DNA of 64,000 nt from GWB1-38-13 sp964488535 (GTDB lineage: Bacteria; Patescibacteriota; Microgenomatia; UBA8517), in the NCBI GenBank assembly GCA_964488535.1, contig CAZAUT010000001.1, forward strand, positions 1-64,000. The letters are read 5' to 3'. The position numbers and the translations under genes are program-made. Every line of letters starts with the position of its first letter. The first letter of the stretch is position 1. Positions 38,820 through 48,467 of the stretch are shown piece after piece. The notes under the pieces were generated by a model. The model searched no databases, was not told the origin of the DNA, and saw only the letters and a list, made by a program, of their open reading frames with translations.

Positions 38820-40502
38820 ATGCTCATCTCACCCGAGAAATTAAAAAAAATTCTTGTCGGCTCTGGTTATATTGGCGAACCGGATTTTGATGAAGCGCTG
38901 AAAAGTTCGGAAGAACAGGGAAGGGATGTCTCCGATGTTTTGATCTTCAGAGGGTTGATTACGGAAGATGCCTTGGGAAAACTGATTTCGGAAAATCTCA
39001 ATATTCCATATGCGGATGTTCGGAGACTTTTCATTCCGACCGACGTTCTCAATCTCGTTCCGGAAAAACTTGCCCGTACCTACCGGATGATACCGTTTGA
39101 CTTTAAGGACAAAAAGATAAAAGTCGCGATGGAAAATCCTGAAGATTTTGAAGCCATAGAATTTGCCAAAAGACAGACAGGATATGAGATTGAGCCTTAT
39201 TTCGCCCGGGGAGAGGATATCTCAAAAGCCCTTGGCCAGTACAAAAAAAACTTAAAAAGCGATTTTGAAAAGATAATTTCGGAAAATGTAAAAAAAGTTG
39301 CTCCTGGTGAAAATTTGGAGAAGGCTGCCGAAGACGTGCCCGTCGTAAAAATATTAAGTACCATTTTTGAATATGCCGTTGCTTTGAGATCCTCAGATAT
39401 TCATATTGAATCCCAATCGGAAGAAGTCGTAATAAGATTTAGGATTGACGGCATGCTTAGGGATATGTTCAAATTCAAAAAAGGGATTGAAGAAGCGCTT
39501 GTTGCCAGGATTAAAATCCTATCGAATCTTAAAATTGATGAACACCGTATTCCTCAGGACGGACGACACAAATTCAATATAGATGATGAGGTAATAGCTC
39601 TTCGAATTTCCATAATCCCTGGTTTTTATGGCGAAAATGTTGTTATGAGAATATTAAGAGAAACCAATAGGCCTTTAAGTCTGGAGGAGCTGGGAATTAC
39701 CGGTCAGGGATTGGCTATTTTGCGCGAGAACTCACTTAAGCCTCACGGGATGATTTTAGTAACGGGGCCTACAGGATCGGGTAAAACAACCACACTTTAC
39801 TCGGTTCTGAATATGCTGAACACTGCTGAGGTCAAAATATGCACAATTGAGGATCCGATAGAGTATGGAATGAACAGAGTCACGCAAATACAGGTCAATC
39901 CGAAGACGGGCCTTACTTTTGCCGCCGGTCTTAGGGCTTTAATGAGACACGATCCGGATATTATTATGGTAGGGGAAATCCGTGACCAGGAAACGGCAGA
40001 AATTGCCATACATTCTGCCCTCACAGGACATTTGGTTTTATCGACACTTCATACAAACACAGCATCCGGCGCCGTACCTCGCCTATTGGATATGGGAGCC
40101 GAGGCGTTTTTACTGGCATCTACCCTGAACGTGGTTATTGCCCAAAGACTGGTCAGAAAAATTTGCCCGTCGTGCATTTCCAAATACACACCTAACGATG
40201 AAGTAACAAAAAGATTATTTAAAGAATTAGGAGAGTCCGAATTTGAAAAACTGAAATTTTACAAAGGCAAAGGGTGCGACGATTGCAACCATAAAGGGTA
40301 TGCAGGAAGAATAGGCATCTATGAGGTTATGCCGGTTACCGAAAAACTTCGGGAGATTATAACCCAGAAGCCTACGAGTGAACAGCTTCTCAAAGCTGCA
40401 ATTTCGGAGGGAATGATTACAATGCTCCGTGACGGAATGGATAAGGTGTCTTCCGGTTTAACAACGATTGAGGAGGTATACCGCGTAGCAAACGAAGAGT
40501 AA
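38820..40502 (+). CDS. pilB: Type IV pilus assembly ATPase PilB (GspE family)
   Basis: Cytoplasmic motor that extends pili. The N-terminal GspE-II/MshEN-like part (residues 1-150) is followed by the ATPase domain: Walker A GPTGSGKTT (about 316-324), the Asp box region IEDPIEYGMNRVTQIQVN, Walker B DIIMVGEIRDQETAEIAIHS and the His box GHLVLSTLHTN. Two cysteine pairs (CPSC, CDDC) form the zinc site. The ATG at 38820 is chosen over a TTG at 38814. A TATAAT at 38756 could be its -10 box. A CCCCGCTAAGTGGGG hairpin lies just upstream. pilC follows after one base. Confidence 0.95.
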   Translation: MLISPEKLKKILVGSGYIGEPDFDEALKSSEEQGRDVSDVLIFRGLITEDALGKLISENLNIPYADVRRLFIPTDVLNLVPEKLARTYRMIPFDFKDKKIKVAMENPEDFEAIEFAKRQTGYEIEPYFARGEDISKALGQYKKNLKSDFEKIISENVKKVAPGENLEKAAEDVPVVKILSTIFEYAVALRSSDIHIESQSEEVVIRFRIDGMLRDMFKFKKGIEEALVARIKILSNLKIDEHRIPQDGRHKFNIDDEVIALRISIIPGFYGENVVMRILRETNRPLSLEELGITGQGLAILRENSLKPHGMILVTGPTGSGKTTTLYSVLNMLNTAEVKICTIEDPIEYGMNRVTQIQVNPKTGLTFAAGLRALMRHDPDIIMVGEIRDQETAEIAIHSALTGHLVLSTLHTNTASGAVPRLLDMGAEAFLLASTLNVVIAQRLVRKICPSCISKYTPNDEVTKRLFKELGESEFEKLKFYKGKGCDDCNHKGYAGRIGIYEVMPVTEKLREIITQKPTSEQLLKAAISEGMITMLRDGMDKVSSGLTTIEEVYRVANEE

Positions 40503-40503
40503 T

Positions 40504-41712
40504 ATGGCACTGTATTCATATAAAGTTAAAACACAAAAAGGAGATCTTTTAGAAGATATTGTTCAGGCGCCGAGCGTTAAGGATGCTGCTGGAGTATTGT
40601 CTTCAGAAGGGTACAAAATTTTAACGATTAAAAAAATTGAACAGAATGCCACCGGACTGATGAGCGGTTCAATTTCGATATCCGAAAAGTCGGCATTTTG
40701 TCGTTTTTTAGCGACCATGCTGCGGGCCGGACTTCCTCTACCGGAAGCAATAGACATTATTAGGGAAGAGACAAAGAACAAGAAGCTTAAAAGAGTTTTG
40801 ATGGATATTTCTTTTGAAGTAAGAAAAGGGAAAACGATTTCCTCTGTTCTGGCTAAGTACAAAAAAGATTTCGATCCGGTATTTTTGACTATGGTAAAAG
40901 CCGGTGAAGAGTCAGGGACTATGGACAAATCCTTTGATTATCTTTCAAAACAGCTGACAATGACCTACGAGCTGATTCAGAAAGTTAAGGGTGCAATGAT
41001 GTACCCGATCGTAATTGTCATGGCAATGGTGGCGGTGCTGGTTGTAATGCTGGTTTTTGTTCTTCCGAAGTTATCGTCGGTTTTTCTGCAGTTGGGAGTC
41101 GAACTCCCGCCGGCTACGAGGTTTGTTATGAATGTTGGGGAGTTTATCGGGGAAAATACAACAGCCGTTATCGCAGCCGTTTTTATTTTATCAGCCGTTG
41201 TATTTATGCTTTTTACTATACAAAAGACGCGTGATGCCATTTTTGACTTATTCATGAAATTACCGGCTATAAAGGGCGTTGTTATTCAAATTGATATCGC
41301 CCGATTTTCGAGAACTCTATCAACACTTCTTTCAAGCGGCGTTCCGATTATGGTTTGTCTTGAAGTCTGTGCAAATATTCTCAGACAGCCGGGGTTGAAA
41401 GCACAGGCAAAATCGTTCGGTGCCGGCGTCGCTCAGGGTAAACAGTTATCCGAAATAATTCTCTCAGGGAAACAGGTTTTTCCGTCGACAGTTATTCAAA
41501 CAATAAAAGCAGGAGAAAAAAGCGGAAGTTTGGAAGAAGTATTGGCCGAAATGGCTGAATTTTATGAAAAAGAAGTTGATTTCAATCTTAAGAAACTGAC
41601 ATCCCTTCTCGAACCTCTGTTAATGCTGGTAATAGGTATCGGTGTCGGAGCAATGGTTGTTATTATGATTACTCCAATATACAGTTTGGCGGGAGGAATG
41701 AATAATCTTTAA
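40504..41712 (+). CDS. pilC: Type IV pilus inner-membrane platform protein PilC (GspF family)
   Basis: Platform on which PilB acts. Two repeated cytoplasmic domains (FCRFLATMLRAGLPLPEAID and FSRTLSTLLSSGVPIMVCLE), each followed by a hydrophobic helix, and the C-terminal LLEPLLMLVIGIGVGAMVVI with ITPIYSL. MVKAGEESGTMDKS and IKAGEKSGSLEEV are the paired conserved motifs. 402 residues, normal. Coupled to pilB. Confidence 0.95.
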   Translation: MALYSYKVKTQKGDLLEDIVQAPSVKDAAGVLSSEGYKILTIKKIEQNATGLMSGSISISEKSAFCRFLATMLRAGLPLPEAIDIIREETKNKKLKRVLMDISFEVRKGKTISSVLAKYKKDFDPVFLTMVKAGEESGTMDKSFDYLSKQLTMTYELIQKVKGAMMYPIVIVMAMVAVLVVMLVFVLPKLSSVFLQLGVELPPATRFVMNVGEFIGENTTAVIAAVFILSAVVFMLFTIQKTRDAIFDLFMKLPAIKGVVIQIDIARFSRTLSTLLSSGVPIMVCLEVCANILRQPGLKAQAKSFGAGVAQGKQLSEIILSGKQVFPSTVIQTIKAGEKSGSLEEVLAEMAEFYEKEVDFNLKKLTSLLEPLLMLVIGIGVGAMVVIMITPIYSLAGGMNNL

Positions 41713-41861
41713 TAAATTTGCAGTTTTCAAAAGACATTTGGGATAAAATTTTGTTTTGTTTGTCATCACGGGAGCGTAAATAACCAGACAGTCTCAGGTA
41801 AGATCACCGGATTTTGTCAGGTCGAAGAGGACTGTTCGCGCGATAAGATAAGTTGATTAAT
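41713..41861 (+). other. Structured leader candidate upstream of a pilus-locus gene
   Basis: ACAGTCTC (41788) pairs with GAG-GACTGT (ending 41835), enclosing a small GGTAAGATCACC hairpin and TTTGTCAGGTCGAAG. TAAAAT at about 41744 may be a -10 box. No known riboswitch consensus was recognised. Confidence 0.35.
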
Positions 41862-42575
41862 ATGCCGCAAAACTTTTTTCAGAAAATTCATAAAAACCCA
41901 ATGTATATTGCGATATTTTCGGTTGGATTATTGTTCCTGATTATTCTTTTGGTAATTTCCTTTAAAGACAAAAATAAGAACGATGGAGCAAATATTAAAG
42001 AAGGTCAGATCCAAATTGTCAAAGGCGATGAAATTGTTACCATCAACGAAAATGGACTTGTTGAATATAAATCAAAAGACCGGGTTTATTATGAAACGTG
42101 GGATACTTCAAAGATCGACTCGTTTTTTTCTTTAATGGAGCAAAAAGCCCGCGATTATATAAATAAAAAGACGAGTGGTGGGGACTGCGGATACAAAGTG
42201 TACATGTTTCTCAACGGAAAATTGGTAACAATCTGCCTTGACTCCGCTGACGAGGATATGGCAAATACGGTTGAGGAAGTCTATGTAAAATATTCCGATC
42301 TTAATCTCTCGGATTTTTTTTCGGAAGCTTCAGAGGATGACGACAATGACGAAAACGATGATGACGATGAGTTTGGGGGCGTTATATACTTTCCTACTTC
42401 AACACCTGTACCCGGCAGAGTTACTGCGACGCCGACTCCGAATTCTGCTTACAACGACAACACAAACTATGCACCCGTTGTTGCCGATTGCGACACCTGG
42501 AGCGCCGATATCGTCAATAACCGTGCAATCATATCAAATACTTTCTGCACTGTCGATGCCGCCCCAACACCGTAA
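41862..42575 (+). CDS. Single-pass membrane protein in the pilus locus
   Basis: A short cytoplasmic start, one helix (MYIAIFSVGLLFLIILLVIS) and an extracytoplasmic domain of about 130 residues with two cysteines (GGDCGYKVYMFLNGKLVTIC). Then an Asp/Glu-rich stretch, a Thr/Pro linker (PTSTPVPGRVTATPTPN) and a short end with two more cysteines. Starting at the ATG at 41862; 237 residues. Family not recognised. Place after pilC suggests a pilus or surface role. Confidence 0.6.
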   Translation: MPQNFFQKIHKNPMYIAIFSVGLLFLIILLVISFKDKNKNDGANIKEGQIQIVKGDEIVTINENGLVEYKSKDRVYYETWDTSKIDSFFSLMEQKARDYINKKTSGGDCGYKVYMFLNGKLVTICLDSADEDMANTVEEVYVKYSDLNLSDFFSEASEDDDNDENDDDDEFGGVIYFPTSTPVPGRVTATPTPNSAYNDNTNYAPVVADCDTWSADIVNNRAIISNTFCTVDAAPTP

Positions 42576-42651
42576 CAGTGAATCAATGAATCAACGGAAT
42601 CAAATACGCAAGACGAAATACGTGACAGGTGACACATGATATGAAATACAC

Positions 42652-44058
42652 TTAGTTCTTTTCTTCTGTCCAGGAAATAAACTGGTATTCCCCGTAGGTA
42701 GGGAAGTAGGGAGGAGGGTTGTAGTAGGCATTTTTGTCATAGTTTATTTCAACCTGTCTGAAACCCGACTCCGGACCCGTTCCGAAATTCCAGTACGACT
42801 TGAAATATGAAATAACAGAGCCGTTGATTGTCAATTTATCTTTTACGGCTCCTTCAATTCCCTCACAATCGTCGAAATAGCCATGTCTTATAATTCCCCC
42901 CTTTTGTGCAATCATTACGGCATCAACCTGAAAATTTTCCGGTACGTCTCTAGTGAAGTATATATTGTTTTGCGCCACAAGGCCGAGTGTATCATTTCCG
43001 TTATAGAGCGTGTAGGTAATGTTATTCGGTATCCAAATAATTGCGTCGCTCGAAGTTAGGGGAAATTCTACCGCAGCAACCGTTACTCTGCCACGGACTG
43101 TTCCTTCAATCCATACATCGTCTTCGATAAAAATTATCGGATTTTCCGATAATGGGTATGTTCCGACATAAGTCTCGCCGGCAATTATTTGATTGGTTTC
43201 TCTACAGCCTCCAAGGCCGAATGCACCTATTCCTTGACCGGGAATCGTATAACCCTCAATAGATGTTGTCGACGTGACCTTGTTGACCCTGACGGTTCCG
43301 TCACCCAGGAACAACAGGTGATAACCCCGGCTCCTGCTGTTTCTCAAATACAAACCTATGTCCTGTGCGGATTCCCTCATGTCGGCCATATCCAAAGATA
43401 TCGAATCAAAATCAAGGTAAGGAATAGGGAATTCCCAAAGGGCTTGGTCACCTCCCGACCCCCACACTCCGGGTTTACTCGTGGGTGGATGGCAACCCGT
43501 CTCGCTCCCGCACATATACTCTTCCTGGGCACTGGTAACCAAAGAAGTATTTGTTCCGTCCATTCTGATCCCGTTATTCGAATGTATCCGTCCGTTAACA
43601 ACAGATCCTTCTCCGTACCATGCGCTTGCATTTGATAAAAAAGAATATTCAGCCAGTGAAGGGATTCCGTATCTTGCTTTGATTGTTCTTTTCACTTTTG
43701 AGTAATTCTTTGTCCACCCGGTGGAGAGAATGGTAACTATTGTTGAACCATCCTGCGGAGGAGTAATTTCAAGACTATAATATCCTTCAATCTCTCCCTG
43801 CGGATCGGCATATTCATGAACATAAGGTCCGTCATTGTCCGTCCCGTCTTTATAGTCGTTGGGAGAGTGTGCCAAATGCCATCTGTAGTAGTTAATCCCC
43901 GCTTCTGCAATATGGAGACTCCTTTCTGAAATTGTTTGTCGGTTGGCTGAATCAAGCTGTACACCCAAAACGAACAATAATCCATATATAACGATTATAA
44001 AAGAAGCCGAAATAACCAGTATGGCAGGAGTGGAAGATGCACGGTTTTTAAGATTCAT
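42652..44058 (-). CDS. PilX-like minor pseudopilin / surface protein
   Basis: One N-terminal hydrophobic helix (PAILVISASFIIVIYGLLFV) and then SERSLHIAEAGINYYRWHL, the helix pattern of PilX/GspK-like proteins. The large C-terminal part is beta-rich, with GRIHSNNGIRMDG and NNIYFTRDVPENFQVDAVMI as in DUF4900-type proteins. It has no canonical prepilin glycine plus FTLIE. 468 residues. Last gene of the minus-strand pilin block, 159 bases past the next one. Confidence 0.65.
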   Translation of the reverse strand: MNLKNRASSTPAILVISASFIIVIYGLLFVLGVQLDSANRQTISERSLHIAEAGINYYRWHLAHSPNDYKDGTDNDGPYVHEYADPQGEIEGYYSLEITPPQDGSTIVTILSTGWTKNYSKVKRTIKARYGIPSLAEYSFLSNASAWYGEGSVVNGRIHSNNGIRMDGTNTSLVTSAQEEYMCGSETGCHPPTSKPGVWGSGGDQALWEFPIPYLDFDSISLDMADMRESAQDIGLYLRNSRSRGYHLLFLGDGTVRVNKVTSTTSIEGYTIPGQGIGAFGLGGCRETNQIIAGETYVGTYPLSENPIIFIEDDVWIEGTVRGRVTVAAVEFPLTSSDAIIWIPNNITYTLYNGNDTLGLVAQNNIYFTRDVPENFQVDAVMIAQKGGIIRHGYFDDCEGIEGAVKDKLTINGSVISYFKSYWNFGTGPESGFRQVEINYDKNAYYNPPPYFPTYGEYQFISWTEEKN

Positions 44059-44217
44059 AATTAATCGCTATAACCATTATAACGGTAAAATAATAATATT
44101 TTAATTTTACAATAGTTCAAAAGAACCCCGAGCGTAAGCTCGTGGGGTGAATTGAACTGTTTCAAACTCGTCGAAGACGAAGTCTGAGAAAACGCCGACC
44201 GTAAAGTCGTAGGTTGT
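44059..44217 (-). terminator. Hairpin cluster between two pseudopilin genes
   Basis: Read on the minus strand: CGACTTTACGGTCGGCGTTTTC, then CCCCACGAGC-TTAC-GCTCGGGG followed by TTCTTTTG. Both are hairpins with a T-rich end and sit after the PilW-like gene. A third, ACTTCGTC/GACGAGT, lies between them. Confidence 0.45.
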
Positions 44218-44829
44218 TTATAGATTGTCTTTTACCGATCTGACTTGCACAAAGGACTCGACAATATAATCTCTCTTAACATCGTCCGTTTCGTTTACTT
44301 TAATATAGATTTTGATGGTACTGGTATCCGCGAGTCGGTTGTCGGCGGAAAGAGGATTGTTAATTTCATCCTGAGGCCATTGTTCATTATAGTAATAGAA
44401 TAAAGGTACAGTACCATTTTGGATATTATCGCAGAAAACGGTCGATAGTTTATTTGACGGATCATAAACAGGAGGGTAACCTGTTGGTTCTGTCACTTCC
44501 CGCACCAGATTGTTACCCTGAAGGACATACCGTACAAATTCACTTTCTTCGTCAAGATCGACATCCGAATAGAAAGCAATTTCCGAATCACCGGCAGTTG
44601 CCAGAAAATATGCTCCGTTGTCGCTTTGACGTGCCCCGCGTATTTCCTTAACTATTTGTGAAGCGGTAAAATTGGCATTATCCACATTCTTATAACTTTT
44701 TGTGATGGCAACCTGGCTTTGACTGAGAACATATTGCATAGAGACCAATCCAAGACCTATTATGCTTGTGATCGCAATGGCAATAAGAAGCTCGATTAAT
44801 GTAATGCCGTTTTCGGTATACCTTTTCAT
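44218..44829 (-). CDS. PilW/PilJ-like prepilin
   Basis: Type III signal peptide: MKRYTENG, cleavage, then ITLIELLIAIAITSIIGLGL with Glu at +5. The rest (YVLSQSQVAITKSYKNVDNA) resembles minor pseudopilins that form the pilus tip. Ends in a beta-rich domain with DTSTIKIYIKVNETDD. 203 residues. Overlaps its upstream neighbour (44826) by four bases. Confidence 0.8.
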   Translation of the reverse strand: MKRYTENGITLIELLIAIAITSIIGLGLVSMQYVLSQSQVAITKSYKNVDNANFTASQIVKEIRGARQSDNGAYFLATAGDSEIAFYSDVDLDEESEFVRYVLQGNNLVREVTEPTGYPPVYDPSNKLSTVFCDNIQNGTVPLFYYYNEQWPQDEINNPLSADNRLADTSTIKIYIKVNETDDVKRDYIVESFVQVRSVKDNL

Positions 44830-46175
44830 ATCGGGTTTAAGATTATCTTCAGCTGTTTGTATCCGTAAGAATCGACATTTCCGTTATAGTCGATATACCC
44901 GGAAATTGTTGCGGAGAGAGAGTATATCTTTCTTGACAGGTCGCGGAAAAAGACCTGTCCGAAATCAGGCTGATCAGTTATTCCGCTCATGGTTGCCGAT
45001 TCGTATCCTCCGGAATCGTAAAGACGGGCCGATATGGACGCAATCTGATATCCTGTCTGATCGATAAAGGTAACAAGTACGCTGTTTTCAGAATCGGAAC
45101 TTATGCCGATGTCTACATCAAGATTTTCATCGGGGTCAAGTGCAACGGGAGGTGGTGGATTTTGTGCCGAAATATCCCCTACAATTGAAGAAATAGATAT
45201 TTGATAATTATCCCACTCCATATCTTCAAGGATTTTTACACCGCTTACATCGGTTGTGAAATCCTCTTGGTATTTATATACCGGATTGTCGTCCGAATCC
45301 GTACCGATTATTTTTTCACCGCTTATTGTAAAAGGAATATTGGGAAAGACTTCAAAAGCGTTTTCTTTGCCCTTGTGAGATGTGATATTAATTGTTCCGA
45401 CCTTATCTATCGAAAATGACGATTCGGTAATTTTTCCCTCAAGTACCGAGAGGTAGGGTTTTGCAGGATTATCTACCTCAGTGGTAGAGTATGTTCTTTC
45501 GCTTGAATACCCGTCTTTGGAAACAGATATCTGATAACATGCTTTTCTGCACACCGGAGCTCCGGGTAAGATAACCCTTCCGTCGATATTTGTTTTAATA
45601 CTCATATTGACCAAAGGTACTGTGTCCGTCGATATGATCGATACATCTGCTTGTGGAACGGGGAGAGCATTTGCGTCAAAAACGTAGACCGACAATGTTC
45701 CTCCGGAATCGGTTGTTTCTATGCCGGATGGCGATATGTCCGTGAGCATTTTTAAGGGATTTTTTCCCGACGAGTCCATTCCCTCCCAGGATATTTCTAC
45801 GGAAACGCGTTTATAATCGGTTGCCAGAAGATCTTCGGGGGCTGTATCGTCGAATTCATCATCAATGTAAACTATTGTCGTTGAAATATCGTATCGCAGG
45901 CCGTTAATTGTCAGGATTTCTGTTTGGGGAAGATTTCCTGGAGGGATGCCCCCTATCGTTCCGATGTCTTCGTATGGCATGTTTCTTATAATCTCCATTT
46001 TTTCCTGCGCAAGATGTCTTGCCGTTATACGCGAACGGTTATAAGTGTTAAGTGAATAAATAGTAGTGACAAGCGTTAAAAGTGCGTGGGAGAGAATGAT
46101 GAATATAGCAAGGGAAATCAACACACCGATGAGAGATTCTCCTTTCCAAAGAGGTTTCTTAGTTAAGGGCAGCAT
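44826..46175 (-). CDS. PilV/GspI-like pseudopilin with repeated beta-sandwich domains
   Basis: MLPLTKKPLWKG, then ESLIGVLISLAIFIILSHAL: a type IV pilin helix whose +5 residue is Gly and not the usual Glu. The helix is followed by RHLAQEKMEIIRNMPYEDIG, typical of the family, and then about 300 residues of carboxypeptidase-regulatory or Ig-like repeats (GGTLSVYVFDANALPVPQAD; SVLVTFIDQTGYQIASISAR). Such fusions suggest a pilus-tip adhesin. I start at 46175; the frame extends 27 codons further upstream. 449 residues. Confidence 0.7.
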   Translation of the reverse strand: MLPLTKKPLWKGESLIGVLISLAIFIILSHALLTLVTTIYSLNTYNRSRITARHLAQEKMEIIRNMPYEDIGTIGGIPPGNLPQTEILTINGLRYDISTTIVYIDDEFDDTAPEDLLATDYKRVSVEISWEGMDSSGKNPLKMLTDISPSGIETTDSGGTLSVYVFDANALPVPQADVSIISTDTVPLVNMSIKTNIDGRVILPGAPVCRKACYQISVSKDGYSSERTYSTTEVDNPAKPYLSVLEGKITESSFSIDKVGTINITSHKGKENAFEVFPNIPFTISGEKIIGTDSDDNPVYKYQEDFTTDVSGVKILEDMEWDNYQISISSIVGDISAQNPPPPVALDPDENLDVDIGISSDSENSVLVTFIDQTGYQIASISARLYDSGGYESATMSGITDQPDFGQVFFRDLSRKIYSLSATISGYIDYNGNVDSYGYKQLKIILNPI

Positions 46176-46317
46176 TGTAATAAATTTAATACTAAAACAA
46201 AATACCGGTTTATCAAAAGGGTATTTTCTTCGAATTTGGAATTTATGATATCCCAAACCCGGATATTATATTTAGGTTTGCTATAAATTATAGCATTTGT
46301 CATAATGTATATAGCGA

Positions 46318-46425
46318 CAAGTAACAAGTAACAAGTAACAAGATGCAAATTGAACGTTGATGTTATCTTTTGCTCTTCAATTAACCTGTTACTTTTAACC
46401 TATTACTTATCACCGGTTTTCCTGC
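46318..46425. repeat. Iterated AAGTAACAAGTAACAAG palindrome before pilM
   Basis: Left: AAGTAACAAGTAACAAGTAA. Right: CCTGTTACTTTTAACCTATT and ACTTA, the inverted words. The pilM-pilN ATG follows. Same layout as the other start-proximal palindromes. Confidence 0.6.
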
Positions 46426-46426
46426 C

Positions 46427-47839
46427 ATGACAAATTCATTTGTTTCCCTTTACTTTACCTCGGACAAACTTCTTTTATTGAAACTTGCGTCGTCGGGGAA
46501 AAAAGTTGAACTTCGGGCTGAGATTAGCCTGCCACAGGGGATTATTAAAAATCATAGGATTTCCGATATCAAGTCTCTTTCTGTGATATTAAAGCGTGTC
46601 TGGCAAAAGCTGAAAATCAAAGAAAAGTCGGTTGGCATAGTTATACCGGAATTTTCAACCTTTACCAAGGCTATAGATTTACCAAAAATTGATATTTCCG
46701 AACTGGACGAGGCGGTAAAGTGGCAATCCGAAGAATATTTTCCTTTGGATAAAAACGAAATGATTGTTGATTGGAAAATTATTTCGGAATCGGAAGGCGG
46801 GTACCGGATACTTGCGGTTGCAGTTAACTCTCAATTATTAAAAGACTATGTTACTGCTGCAGATCAGGCAGGAATTTTTCCGATGATTGTGGAAACGCCC
46901 TCAATATCTCTTGTGCGTGCTGCCGGTGAGGACGAAAAAGTAAAATTGGTGATATATTTTTCCTACGACGAGGCAATTATCACCCTTTCAAAAGGGAGTG
47001 AGATTTTAACCAGTTCCGTATTAGAGACGGGTTTTAATGCACAGGCGCTTCTGGCAACAATAGGAAGAATAATTCGGCATTTTGAAGACGTGGGTATATC
47101 AAAAATATATGTGGGAGGAATGCCTTCGGATGGAAGCTATCTTCCTTATATTGCGGATAATCTTAAGCTTCCCATGCAAAAACTTGAATATAAAGTCGAA
47201 GGATTGTCGGCTTCCGAGATGCAGAAGTATATGATACCTCTCTCACTGCAATTTAAAAACCCTTCCGTTCCGGCTAGTACAAAAACGATTAATCTTCTGC
47301 CACAGGAGACTGTTGATAAATATAAAGGAAAAAAGCGAGGTGTTCAGGTGTGGGGGGTATTGCTTATTGTTACCTTGATTATGGTCGGTTGTCTGATGGC
47401 ACTTACGGGTACCTATTTTTATATCGTTCAGGGTCTTTCGAAATACAACGGTTTGAATACTTTGTCCGACACGTCCTATCAGAAGAGTAAGACCGCATCG
47501 GATATTATAAAAAACGTCAATACCGTTTCCGAGCGAACTATTAAGATTGATTCAATCAGCGTCTTTCCTCAGGAGATTTTGAATATGATTTATGCCAAGA
47601 AACCCGAAAATATCGCCATAATCAATTATAAAATCGATTTTGAGGAGGGAAAAATTAGGATCATGGGTGTGTCGGCAGGCAGAGACGACCTTTTTTTGTT
47701 CAAAAAAAATCTTGAGGATTGCGGAGAATTTCAGAACATTGATCTTCCTCTGACGAGTTTTGAACAGGGGGAGAATATTGAGTTTGAGATGTCTTTCGAG
47801 TGTCGGAAACTGGTACCGTCCCAAACGAAAACCAAATAA
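46427..47839 (+). CDS. PilM-PilN fusion protein
   Basis: Residues 1-285 are the actin-like PilM: SVGIVIPEFSTFTKAIDLPK, VKWQSEEYFPLDKNEMIVDW and LVIYFSYDEAIITLSKGSEI. Then comes TINLLPQETVDKYKGKK, the motif that begins PilN, one membrane helix (VWGVLLIVTLIMVGCLMALT) and the PilN periplasmic domain (ISVFPQEILNMIYAKKPENI). In most bacteria these are two genes. 470 residues; the fusion would fix a 1:1 ratio and link the cytoplasmic ring to the alignment complex. Confidence 0.88.
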   Translation: MTNSFVSLYFTSDKLLLLKLASSGKKVELRAEISLPQGIIKNHRISDIKSLSVILKRVWQKLKIKEKSVGIVIPEFSTFTKAIDLPKIDISELDEAVKWQSEEYFPLDKNEMIVDWKIISESEGGYRILAVAVNSQLLKDYVTAADQAGIFPMIVETPSISLVRAAGEDEKVKLVIYFSYDEAIITLSKGSEILTSSVLETGFNAQALLATIGRIIRHFEDVGISKIYVGGMPSDGSYLPYIADNLKLPMQKLEYKVEGLSASEMQKYMIPLSLQFKNPSVPASTKTINLLPQETVDKYKGKKRGVQVWGVLLIVTLIMVGCLMALTGTYFYIVQGLSKYNGLNTLSDTSYQKSKTASDIIKNVNTVSERTIKIDSISVFPQEILNMIYAKKPENIAIINYKIDFEEGKIRIMGVSAGRDDLFLFKKNLEDCGEFQNIDLPLTSFEQGENIEFEMSFECRKLVPSQTKTK

Positions 47840-47840
47840 C

Positions 47841-48467
47841 ATGGAAAACAAAAACACAAAACAAAATTCTTTATCCGAAAAAGTCAATAATGCCGATAAT
47901 GATCAACGCATGAAAAACGGAGATGAAAAACCTGCCGGAAAGTCCGTAAAAATTAAACCGTGGATATTTCTTTTAGTCGGAAACATTTTGATGCTGGGTG
48001 TTATGATCTTTTTTATTGTCGATCTTCCCAAAAAAGCACTAGAGCTTAAAAATGCCAGGAACGATGAGCAGAAGGTGGTAGAAAGCAAAAAAGTCGATGT
48101 CACTGGTTTGGAGTATCAACCTACAAAAGAAAGTGTCGATAAACTTATCAGTTTTTATCCGGAAGAGGAGGGCGTAATCGAATTTATAAAAAGGATGGAA
48201 AAACTTCAGACTGAAGGTGTTATTCGTAATTTTTCATTGGTAAGTGAAAACGCCGTGAAGGACAGAACAGGCACTTACGGAATTCCATTTATTGCGGAGT
48301 TTGGAGGAACGTGGGAAGATATTGGTTTATCGCTGACCAAGTTTCAGCAGCTTCCCTTTATGATTAGGGCAATTAATATTGAAGCCAAAATGCTTGGAAG
48401 TGAAACCGCTGACCTGAAGTTTGGAGGCTTTTTATATGTTTCGGAAAAACTTGCAAAAAACAGATAA
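47841..48467 (+). CDS. pilO: PilO-like pilus alignment protein
   Basis: A charged cytoplasmic start, one helix (IFLLVGNILMLGVMIFFIVD), then a coiled coil (KKALELKNARNDEQKVVESK) and a small alpha/beta domain (GIPFIAEFGGTWEDIGLSLT) as in PilO/GspM. 208 residues from the ATG at 47841, one base after the PilM-PilN stop. Assignment rests on layout and position more than on sequence. Confidence 0.75.
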   Translation: MENKNTKQNSLSEKVNNADNDQRMKNGDEKPAGKSVKIKPWIFLLVGNILMLGVMIFFIVDLPKKALELKNARNDEQKVVESKKVDVTGLEYQPTKESVDKLISFYPEEEGVIEFIKRMEKLQTEGVIRNFSLVSENAVKDRTGTYGIPFIAEFGGTWEDIGLSLTKFQQLPFMIRAINIEAKMLGSETADLKFGGFLYVSEKLAKNR

